Assembly: GCA_016880375.1 (NCBI GenBank) | Contig: JAEHDO010000052.1 | Span: 1 to 6,981 of the forward strand | Source: Betaproteobacteria bacterium | Lineage (GTDB): Bacteria; Pseudomonadota; Gammaproteobacteria; Burkholderiales; Rhodocyclaceae | Direction: 5' to 3' | Length of the DNA stretch: 6,981 nucleotides | Part shown: positions 1-6,184 of the stretch, piece by piece | How positions within the stretch are numbered: position 1 is the stretch's first letter | Layout of the letters: the number at the start of each line of letters is the position of its first letter | The notes under the pieces: model-generated | Told to the model about the DNA's origin: nothing | Seen by the model: the letters and a program-made list of their open reading frames with translations, nothing else | Database searches by the model: none | Program-made: the position numbers and the translations under genes

Positions 1-1128
1 CGATTCCAGCAGGCCGTCGAGCATTTCCTGCGTGTCGACCAGGGAACGTTCCCGATCGGCGAGGGTACCGAACAAACGATTCAACTGGAGCGCGACCTCG
101 GCCACTTCCCGGGCGCCCGCCACCGCTACCCGCGTCTCGCGCCGGCCCTCGCCGAAGGCATGGGCGGCCCGGGCTACCGCCGCAATCGGCGCCGAAATGC
201 GTCGGCCCAAAGCGAATGAGAGAAACAGGGCGATTGCCAGCACGGCCAGGCCGTAAAGACCATGCCTGAGTGCGTTCGCCGCCACGCTTTCACGGATAGG
301 CGCGACATCGAGGCCGATGATGGCAATCCAGTCGGTCCCGCTGACGGGATGAAACCCGTAGATCCGTTCCACGCCATCCAGGAATTGCCCGCTGAGGATG
401 CCGCTGCGCCGGTCGATGATGGCCCGGGCCATCGCATCCCCGCTGCCGCTCTGGCCGATGTGCCGGTCCGGATCCTGCGAACTGGCGACGACCAGGCCAT
501 CGCTTCTGACGATCAGGAGTTTCGGCTTGTCCGGCAGTTCCAGCGAGACCACCAGGGATTGAAACCGATCCAATTCCGCCGCGGCAATCACCATCCCTGC
601 GGCGCCGCCATCGCCGCCACGCATCGGGTACGCCAGCGGGAGCATCCATTTGCCGGTCGCGCGGCCCCTGACCGGGGCGCCAACCAAAATCCTGGGAAGT
701 CCGCCTGTCAAAGCCAGCAGGGGCCGGGCCGCCGTCAGCCCCTCGACCGACTGCTCCTGATCGTTGCCGGCAAGACACACCAGCCTTCCATCCCGGTCAA
801 CCATGGCCAGGCCGGCGTATTCGCGGCGGATGGTTTCGATATCAGCGAACAACGACTTGCAGCGCGTCGGGTCAAGACTGCCCACTTCGACGCGGCGAGC
901 GATGTCGCCGAGCCTCTGTTCCGTCCTGGCAAAGTAACCCTGCGCATCCGCCGCTGCCACCTTGGCGAGACGCTGGGCTTCGCTCCGGGCACGCTCAAAG
1001 CCGTCCCGGGTTTCCTGATAGATATCGTAGGCAAATACCAGAAACAGGGGCAGGACGGCAGCCAGCACCAGAAAATACAACTGCTGCTTGATCGGTCGGC
1101 CGCGGGCGTCAGCCCTGGAGGTCATCAT
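1..1128 (-). CDS. Membrane sensor, Cache + HAMP (C-terminus outside window)
   Basis: The frame is open from the ATG at 1128 to the window edge, giving 376 residues without a stop, so only the N-terminal part is present. Residues 17-34 form a hydrophobic helix (LYFLVLAAVLPLFLVFAY). Residues ~40-285 look like an extracytoplasmic double-Cache domain, with text typical of that family around YAGLAMVDRDGRLVC and a closing segment GTDWIAIIGLDVAPIRES. A second helix covers ~290-308, followed by a HAMP linker starting RRISAPIAAVARAAHAFGEG. The last residues (DTQEMLDGLLES) look like the lead-in to a PAS or other signalling domain. The protein probably senses a small periplasmic ligand. The output (histidine kinase, diguanylate cyclase or chemoreceptor) cannot be seen. 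The start has GAGG (complement of 1136-1139) seven bases upstream; a second ATG follows directly. It is transcribed divergently from the operon at 1270. The domain architecture is clear; the output type is unknown. Confidence 0.85.
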   Translation of the reverse strand, partial: MMTSRADARGRPIKQQLYFLVLAAVLPLFLVFAYDIYQETRDGFERARSEAQRLAKVAAADAQGYFARTEQRLGDIARRVEVGSLDPTRCKSLFADIETIRREYAGLAMVDRDGRLVCLAGNDQEQSVEGLTAARPLLALTGGLPRILVGAPVRGRATGKWMLPLAYPMRGGDGGAAGMVIAAAELDRFQSLVVSLELPDKPKLLIVRSDGLVVASSQDPDRHIGQSGSGDAMARAIIDRRSGILSGQFLDGVERIYGFHPVSGTDWIAIIGLDVAPIRESVAANALRHGLYGLAVLAIALFLSFALGRRISAPIAAVARAAHAFGEGRRETRVAVAGAREVAEVALQLNRLFGTLADRERSLVDTQEMLDGLLES

Positions 1129-1153
1129 CGGTCAGCCTCGGGTCCGGCAGGTA

Positions 1154-1181
1154 TATTTAGCGGGTTTTTCCATGCATTCAA
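1154..1181 (-). promoter_or_regulatory. Candidate sigma70 promoter for the sensor gene
   Basis: Read on the minus strand, TTGAAT (1181-1176) is followed after 16 bases by TAAATA (1159-1154), in the only AT-rich part of the intergenic region. The match is moderate (4/6 and about 3/6). The position is sensible, giving a leader of roughly 20 bases to the ATG at 1128. Confidence 0.35.
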
Positions 1182-1244
1182 GACTTTTATTCGAGCATTC
1201 TGCCAGCATGTCGTGGTGACGCGCCTATTGTTTCCATCTGCAAG

Positions 1245-1250
1245 CATAAT
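1245..1250 (+). promoter_or_regulatory. Weak -10 candidate for the PqqD-led operon
   Basis: CATAAT matches the -10 consensus at five of six positions. It would start transcription close to 1257, just before the RBS at 1261. No acceptable -35 lies 15-18 bases upstream: TTGTTT at 1228-1233 is only 11 bases away. If this is the promoter it probably needs an activator or another sigma factor. The true promoter may instead be elsewhere in 1129-1269. Confidence 0.2.
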
Positions 1251-1260
1251 AGCCGCATCG

Positions 1261-1266
1261 GGAGGG
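1261..1266 (+). promoter_or_regulatory. Ribosome binding site fixing the PqqD-like start
   Basis: GGAGGG lies three bases before the ATG at 1270. This frame is open for about a kilobase further upstream, antisense to the sensor gene. The RBS, and the fact that homology to the PqqD family begins only downstream, fix the start here. Confidence 0.75.
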
Positions 1267-1269
1267 CTC

Positions 1270-1551
1270 ATGGATAATAACCAAGACAGGCAGGGCAAGT
1301 CGCTCGAGCTGCCCAAACCGGAGAACTTGATGCGGCTGGCGCTCAGCGACAGCGGTTTCGTATTCGATCCGGTGAGTGGCAACAGTTTTAGCGTAAACGG
1401 ATCGGGCATGGCCATCCTGCGGCGACTCCAGCAGGGAACCGATCTCACCCGCATCGTTGCTTCCCTGTGCGAGGAATTCGAGGTGGACGCCCTGGCCGCC
1501 GAACGCGACGTGATCGAATTCGCCAACCTGCTGCGAAATACCTTCAGATGA
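1270..1551 (+). CDS. PqqD-like small protein
   Basis: This 93-residue protein matches the PqqD family in length and pattern. A beta-hairpin segment (GFVFDPVSGNSFSVNGSG, residues 29-46) corresponds to the family's 'ydp.tg..y.lN.tg' strand pair. The helix MAILRRLQQGTDLTRIVASL follows, then EEFEVDALAAERDVIEFANLL, corresponding to the final 'fdvd...a..Dv..fl..L' helices. In PQQ and other RiPP pathways this winged-helix fold (the RiPP recognition element) binds the leader of a precursor peptide and presents it to a modifying enzyme. Some standalone PqqD-like proteins have no known role. No pqqA, pqqC or pqqE and no radical SAM gene is in the window, so it is unlikely to serve PQQ synthesis. It is first in the operon, and its stop overlaps the ATP-grasp start (ATGA, 1548-1551). 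Family assignment is fairly sure; function is open. Confidence 0.8.
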   Translation: MDNNQDRQGKSLELPKPENLMRLALSDSGFVFDPVSGNSFSVNGSGMAILRRLQQGTDLTRIVASLCEEFEVDALAAERDVIEFANLLRNTFR

Positions 1552-2624
1552 AGCACGACACCGTACTCACCGTCGCCATCACGGGCATGAATGCGGTGCC
1601 GGACAATCCGGGCGCCGGCCTGGCAGTGGCGCGCTGCCTTCGCGAGGCCTACGGCAAGCGCATCCGCATCGTCGGCCTCGGCTATGATGCGCTGGATCCC
1701 GGCCTGCATCGCCGGGAGTATTGCGACAGCGCGCACCTGCTTTCCTATCCGGGCAGTGGCACGGATGCCTTTTTTGCCCGGCTGGCTGAAATCCATGACA
1801 TCGAACACATCGATTTTCTTCTGCCCTGCCTCGATGCAGAATTGCCGTTGCTGGTGAATCTGGCACCGCGCCTGGCCGAGTGCGGCATCCGCAGTTTTCT
1901 GCCCAGCCCGGAACAGCTGGCCAGGCGCGCCAAGGACCGCTTGGCCGAACTGACCCGCGAGGCAGGGGTGGCCAGCCCGGAAACCCTCCCGATCACCCAT
2001 GCCGATTTTTTCCACGATTGCGAACGCAAGGACTGGCCTTTCCCGCTGATGGTCAAAGGGGTCTTCTACGATGCCCGGGTAGCCGCCAACCGGGAGGAAG
2101 CGGAGATCGCATTTCGTGCCATCGCGGCCGAATGGGGGCTGCCGGTGCTGGTGCAACGGCGCATCACCGGCGAGGAGTGCAATCTCGCCGGCATCGGCGA
2201 TGGCTCCGGCGCGCTGCTCGGCGAAGTCATGATGAAGAAACGCGCCACCACCAGCCGCGGCAAGGCCTGGGCGGGCATTTCCATCCATGACGAGGAACTG
2301 GCCGAAACCGCGCGGCGACTGGTCGCTGCGCTGAAGTGGAAAGGCCCCATCGAGATCGAAGTCATGCGCGACAACCAGGGCGTCTATCAACTGATCGAGA
2401 TCAATCCGCGCTTCCCCGCCTGGATCTATCTGTCGCAGGGGGTAGGGCGCAACCTGCCGGCCTTGCTGCTGGCCCTCGCTCTGGGAGAGGCGCCGCCTGC
2501 GCTGCTGCCGCCACGACCGGGAATGCTGTTCATACGCTACGCGCAGGAAACCATCGTCCCGCTGTCGTCCTTCGAATCCCTCATGGTAGATGGCCGCTCG
2601 GAACTGGAAAGCGAGAAGCCATGA
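1548..2624 (+). CDS. ATP-grasp carboxylate-amine ligase
   Basis: The protein has 358 residues. ATP-grasp enzymes activate a carboxylate as an acyl phosphate and join it to an amine, thiol or other nucleophile. Here a Rossmann-like N-terminal domain (VAITGMNAVPDNPGAGLAVA, residues ~8-27) is followed by the ATP-grasp fold. K129 (AKDRL) and K170 (PLMVKG) sit where the nucleotide-binding lysines are expected. E269/E271 (IEIEV) and E284-N286-R288 (EINPR) form the metal-binding motif. The catalytic set appears intact. The layout resembles carbamoyl-phosphate-synthase-type and PylC-like ligases more than D-Ala-D-Ala ligase, but the substrates cannot be read from sequence. The start is the ATG in the ATGA overlap with the PqqD-like gene; no real Shine-Dalgarno is seen, so translation is probably coupled. 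An in-frame ATG at 1467 lies inside the PqqD-like gene and would add 27 unlikely residues. It overlaps the decarboxylase gene by ATGA at 2621-2624. Cytosolic. Confidence 0.88.
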   Translation: MKHDTVLTVAITGMNAVPDNPGAGLAVARCLREAYGKRIRIVGLGYDALDPGLHRREYCDSAHLLSYPGSGTDAFFARLAEIHDIEHIDFLLPCLDAELPLLVNLAPRLAECGIRSFLPSPEQLARRAKDRLAELTREAGVASPETLPITHADFFHDCERKDWPFPLMVKGVFYDARVAANREEAEIAFRAIAAEWGLPVLVQRRITGEECNLAGIGDGSGALLGEVMMKKRATTSRGKAWAGISIHDEELAETARRLVAALKWKGPIEIEVMRDNQGVYQLIEINPRFPAWIYLSQGVGRNLPALLLALALGEAPPALLPPRPGMLFIRYAQETIVPLSSFESLMVDGRSELESEKP

Positions 2625-4012
2625 ATCAGCGCACGCCCTGGAGCAAGCCCATCCTCACGCCCCATCGCCCAGGCGGCATGAACAAGTTCGGCGCACTGCG
2701 CCCCCAGTTGCATCAATCCGAACTCGATGGCGTGGCCATCATGCCGCTGCTGGAGCAGTACGGCTCCCCGCTTTTCATCGTCTCCGAGAAGCGGCTGCGC
2801 GAAAACGCCCGCCACCTGCGTCGCGCCTTTTCCACACGCTGGCCGAAAGTGCGTCATGGCTGGTCGTACAAGACCAATTATCTCGGCGCCATATGCAACG
2901 TCCTGCACCAGGAGGGTTCCTGGGCCGAAGTGGTGTCCGAACTGGAATACCGCAAGGCGCGAGCGCTCGGGGTGCCGGGTTCGCGCATCATCTTCAACGG
3001 TCCCTGGAAACCGGCTGCTGCCCTTGAGCAGGCCCTGCTCGAAGGCGCGGCGCTCCACCTCGACCACCTGGACGAACTGTTCGCTGTGGAACAGATTGCG
3101 CGGCGCCTCGGCAAACAGGTGCCGGTCGGACTGCGACTGAACTTCGACACCGGCCACACGGAACCGTGGAGCCGATTCGGCTTCAATCTCGAATCCGGCG
3201 CGGCGATGGACGCCGCCCGGCACATCGGCGCCAGCCAATGGCTGCAGCTCACCGGCCTGCACAGTCACATCGGCACCTTCGTCCTCGACGTGCGCGCCTA
3301 TGCCCAGCAGGCCCGCATCATGGCCGAATTCATGGAAACCGTCGAGCGCGAAACCGGCTGCCGCATCGAGTATCTGGACATCGGCGGAGGCTTCGCTTCG
3401 CACAACGCCCTGCAAGGTCTCTATCTGCCGCCCGACCAGGTGGTGCCCAGTTTCGAGCAATACGCCGAAGCCATCGTGGCCGCCCTCACCGATGCCACGC
3501 GCGGGCGTGCCGCCCTTGGCAAGCCCCTGCCCGTGCTGGTCCTCGAAACCGGCCGCGCCATCGTCGACGATGCCGAGGTCCTCGTCACCCGCGTCGTCGG
3601 CGGCAAGCGCCTGCCTGACGGTCGCCGCGCCGCCATTCTCGATGCCGGCGTCAATCTCCTGTTTACCGCCTACTGGTACAACCACGACGTGCGGCCCCTG
3701 CAGCCTTCCGAAGGGCTCGCCGAGGAAACCGTCCTTTACGGGCCGCTTTGCATGAACATCGACACGGTCCGCGCCTCCGTCATGCTGCCCCCGCTCAACC
3801 TCGGCGACGCCCTGCTGATTTCCCCCGTAGGCGCCTACAACAACACGCAGTGGATGCAGTTCATCCAGAGTCGCCCGGCGGTGGTGATGGTGATGCAGGA
3901 CGGATCGATCGAGCCGGTCCGCCTGGCCGAGACCCTGCAGACCCTGACCGATCCGGAGCGTGTGCCGGAGGCGTTGCGCGCGCCATTTCCCAACCCGTCA
4001 CCTTCACGATGA
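2621..4012 (+). CDS. Fold-type III PLP decarboxylase, DAP-decarboxylase-like
   Basis: The protein has 463 residues, close to the usual DAP decarboxylase length. An alanine-racemase-type barrel carries the PLP lysine K84 in SYKTN, the SHIGT motif with H216, the phosphate-binding GGG at 255-257 (DIGGGF) and E309-T310-G311-R312 (family EPGR). A beta domain carries GPLC with the catalytic-type C377, and GAY with Y406. The reaction is probably decarboxylation of an amino acid. In DAP decarboxylases the cysteine is followed by a glutamate that recognises the distal amino acid centre of meso-DAP; here the motif is CMNID, so this is probably not lysA, and no symbol is given. The enzyme may act on another basic amino acid, a modified amino acid or a conjugate made by the ATP-grasp enzyme. 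The start is the ATG in the ATGA overlap; M20 at 2678 is a poorer alternative. It overlaps the next gene by ATGA at 4009-4012. Family is very sure; substrate is unknown. Confidence 0.9.
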   Translation: MNQRTPWSKPILTPHRPGGMNKFGALRPQLHQSELDGVAIMPLLEQYGSPLFIVSEKRLRENARHLRRAFSTRWPKVRHGWSYKTNYLGAICNVLHQEGSWAEVVSELEYRKARALGVPGSRIIFNGPWKPAAALEQALLEGAALHLDHLDELFAVEQIARRLGKQVPVGLRLNFDTGHTEPWSRFGFNLESGAAMDAARHIGASQWLQLTGLHSHIGTFVLDVRAYAQQARIMAEFMETVERETGCRIEYLDIGGGFASHNALQGLYLPPDQVVPSFEQYAEAIVAALTDATRGRAALGKPLPVLVLETGRAIVDDAEVLVTRVVGGKRLPDGRRAAILDAGVNLLFTAYWYNHDVRPLQPSEGLAEETVLYGPLCMNIDTVRASVMLPPLNLGDALLISPVGAYNNTQWMQFIQSRPAVVMVMQDGSIEPVRLAETLQTLTDPERVPEALRAPFPNPSPSR

Positions 4013-6141
4013 CCGGCCTGCCGACTGCCGAGTTTTCCGTCGTCCACCTGGCGCGTTCCCTGGCCAAGACCTATGCCGCCGTCTTCTTTTGTCACTCGCC
4101 CTGGATCGGCGCATGGTTTGCCGCCCTCACCTGGTGGACGCCCCGGGCTGCGCTGGGCGGTCTGACGGGCCTGTTCGCCGCTGCATTGTGGGCGCGCCTT
4201 TTCCAACTCCCGACCAGCGGCCGGCTGCATCTGGTCAATGGCCTGCTGTGCGGGCTGGTCATCGGCGCCTTCCACTCCATAGACGGCGCGTACTTCCTCT
4301 GGATCATTCTTGCCGCACTGTTTTCCACGCTGCTGGCGCATTGGCTCGCTGCCCTGTTCTGGAAAACCACCCGCCTGCCGGTGCTCAGCCTGCCCTTTGT
4401 CCTTGCCTGCTGGGCGGTCTTCCTGGCCTGGCAGGTCAACGCCCCGTCGGCCCTGCCGGTCAGCGCCTTGGCGGTCAGCGAACCCCTGCTGCCCTGGCCC
4501 TGGCTGGACAGCTTCTTCGTTTCTCTCGGCTGGCTCCTGCTGATTCCCTATCCCGCCGCAGGCGCGCTCGTTTTCGCCGGCATCCTGGCGGCGTCACGCT
4601 ACCTGGCCCTGCTGGCGGCCGCAGGCTATGCGACGGGGGTCCTCACCGTGCACCTGCTCGGGGGCAACGATGCCAGCTCGCTCGCCTTCAATTTTTCCCT
4701 GGTCGCAATGGCGCTGGGAGGCTTCTTCGCCGTTCCCGGCCGCGCCAGCTTTCTCACGGCGCTGGCCGGCAGTGCGCTGGCGGGCTGGCTGGCAATCGCG
4801 TTCGAAGTGCTGCTGCAGCCCCTGCATCTGCTCCTGCTGACGACACCTTTCCTGGGAGCCGCTTACCTGATGCTCGGCAGCCTTGGCGCGCGCCTGGCAT
4901 CCCGTCAGCCGGTGCTGGTGCTGGACAACCCTTTCTCGCCGGAAATCAACCTCGAGCGCTCACGGCTGGCAGAGGCGCGGGGCGGCACCGCAGACAGTCT
5001 GCCTTTGCAGCTGCCATTCCATGGCGAATGGCGTATCACGCAGGGTTTCGACGGGCCGCACACGCACAAGCAGCCCTGGCAGCATGCGCTCGATTTCGAC
5101 ATCGCGGAGAACGGCCGCAACCATGGCGGCAATGGCACCTTGCGGGAGGATTACTTCTGCTTCGGCGCGCCCGTTCTGGCCCCGGCCGCAGGACAGATCG
5201 TGCGGCTATGCGACGATCTCGCCGACACGCTGCCAGGTGAAGTCGACATCGCCAACAACTGGGGGAACTTCATCCTGCTGCGTGCCGGCGGCCTGCATGT
5301 GCTGCTCGCCCATCTCAAGCGTGGCAGCATCAAGGTATGCATCGGCGAATGGGTGACGGCCGGGCAGCAAGTGGCCGCCTGCGGCAGTTCGGGCCGGTCG
5401 CCAGAACCGCATCTGCACCTACAGGCGCAGCGCGACGACGAGCTGGGCAGTCCGACACGCCCCTTCCACCTGACCAACGTCCTGATTCGAAACGCCATGC
5501 ACGCCCGCGAGTTCCGGCTCTTCCATCTGCCCAGGCAGGGCGAGGAGGTCAGCACGGCTCTCAGCGACGAGCGGCTTGCCTCGGCGATGCGGCTGTCGCG
5601 CGACAAGGCCCTCGCCTACCATCTGCGCGGGCCTGACGGCGACACGGAGGTCGCCACGCTGCGCGCCAAGCTCACCCTGCTTGGCCAATCCCGCCTCGAA
5701 ACCGGCAGGGGCGCCTCGGCGGCTTATGTGGAAACTGCCGCCGTCCTCGGTTTCTACGACCGGAACGCACGCCGCGACCCCATGCTCGACCTGTGGCTGC
5801 TGGCCCTCGGCCTGACGCCGCTCTCGGCGATTGCCGACCAGTGGCACGACCGTCCGCCCGCGCGCCTCCTGCCGCTCTCGGCCGGAGAGCGCCTGCTCTG
5901 CGACCTGCTACATCCCCTCGGCGCCAGCTGCGACAGCGACTACCGGCGCAAATGGGATGAACCGAGCGGCGCCTGGATACAGGAAGGCGTGCATGTCCTG
6001 CGACTCGCGCCCGGCCTGGTCTGGCACTATGAGACCCGGGCCTGGATCGAACCGGGGGTCGGCATCCGGCGCTTGAACCTCGGTGCACCCGGGAGGCGCT
6101 GGGAAGCCGAACTGCAGGAAGCCTCCGGTGGCAACCCTTGA
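4009..6141 (+). CDS. Urea-transporter-type channel fused to M23 peptidase
   Basis: This 710-residue protein has three parts. Residues ~14-300 are a urea transporter (UT family) channel made of two homologous five-helix halves. Signature pieces occur in both: N77 in VNGLLCGLVIGAF and N228 in FNFSLVAMALGGFF; LPVLSLPF (~123-130) and LLTTPF (276-281). Residues ~340-485 are an M23 metallopeptidase: GEWRITQGF, H353 or H359 with D362 (THKQPWQHALDFD), H435 (LLAHLK) and the H468-L469-H470 zinc motif after CGSSGRSPEP. M23 enzymes normally cut peptide bonds in peptidoglycan outside the inner membrane. Residues ~490-710 are a C-terminal region I cannot assign. The frame is open back to 3748, but the hydrophobic N-terminus and the ATGA overlap with the decarboxylase place the start at 4009; no Shine-Dalgarno is visible, so translation is probably coupled. 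Both domains are clear. The transported solute, the peptidase substrate and the membrane side of the peptidase are not (see findings). Confidence 0.9.
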   Translation: MTGLPTAEFSVVHLARSLAKTYAAVFFCHSPWIGAWFAALTWWTPRAALGGLTGLFAAALWARLFQLPTSGRLHLVNGLLCGLVIGAFHSIDGAYFLWIILAALFSTLLAHWLAALFWKTTRLPVLSLPFVLACWAVFLAWQVNAPSALPVSALAVSEPLLPWPWLDSFFVSLGWLLLIPYPAAGALVFAGILAASRYLALLAAAGYATGVLTVHLLGGNDASSLAFNFSLVAMALGGFFAVPGRASFLTALAGSALAGWLAIAFEVLLQPLHLLLLTTPFLGAAYLMLGSLGARLASRQPVLVLDNPFSPEINLERSRLAEARGGTADSLPLQLPFHGEWRITQGFDGPHTHKQPWQHALDFDIAENGRNHGGNGTLREDYFCFGAPVLAPAAGQIVRLCDDLADTLPGEVDIANNWGNFILLRAGGLHVLLAHLKRGSIKVCIGEWVTAGQQVAACGSSGRSPEPHLHLQAQRDDELGSPTRPFHLTNVLIRNAMHAREFRLFHLPRQGEEVSTALSDERLASAMRLSRDKALAYHLRGPDGDTEVATLRAKLTLLGQSRLETGRGASAAYVETAAVLGFYDRNARRDPMLDLWLLALGLTPLSAIADQWHDRPPARLLPLSAGERLLCDLLHPLGASCDSDYRRKWDEPSGAWIQEGVHVLRLAPGLVWHYETRAWIEPGVGIRRLNLGAPGRRWEAELQEASGGNP

Positions 6142-6170
6142 AGCAGACAACACGCAATACGAAATCGTGC

Positions 6171-6177
6171 AAAGGAG
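6171..6177 (+). promoter_or_regulatory. Strong ribosome binding site of the TPR gene
   Basis: AAAGGAG sits seven bases before the ATG at 6185. It is the strongest Shine-Dalgarno in the window and decides this start over the in-frame ATG at 6083 inside the upstream gene. It also suggests that this gene is translated independently of the coupled four-gene block. Confidence 0.75.
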
Positions 6178-6184
6178 AAGCAAG

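Noticed and set aside
42..53. Perfect palindrome GGGAACGTTCCC
   Set aside because: It lies inside the sensor coding sequence, is a single copy in the window and has no associated promoter element. Chance is the simplest explanation.
1172..1219. Fifteen-codon ORF (MHSRLLFEHSASMSW) as a possible precursor peptide
   Set aside because: No Shine-Dalgarno precedes it, it has no leader/core organisation, and an ORF this short is expected by chance.
1228..1250. TTGTTT/CATAAT as a complete sigma70 promoter
   Set aside because: The spacer is only 11 bases, too short for a normal -35/-10 pair. Only the -10-like element is kept, at low confidence.
262..1269. Upstream in-frame extension of the PqqD-like gene, giving a 429-residue protein
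   Set aside because: The added part runs antisense to the Cache/HAMP sensor, has no recognisable domain and is low-complexity in the way high-GC antisense frames are. A good RBS and the start of family similarity are at 1270.
1125..2390. Minus-strand open frame of 421 codons
   Set aside because: It is antisense to the PqqD-like and ATP-grasp genes, whose motifs are clear on the plus strand. Its translation shows no domain pattern.
2537..3685. Minus-strand open frame of 382 codons opposite the decarboxylase gene
   Set aside because: It is a shadow of the PLP decarboxylase, which has all its family motifs on the plus strand. Long antisense frames are expected at this GC content.
3748..4008. 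Upstream in-frame extension of the channel-peptidase gene
   Set aside because: It lies inside the decarboxylase gene and would put an arginine/proline-rich stretch before the first membrane segment. The ATGA overlap at 4009 fits the other two junctions.
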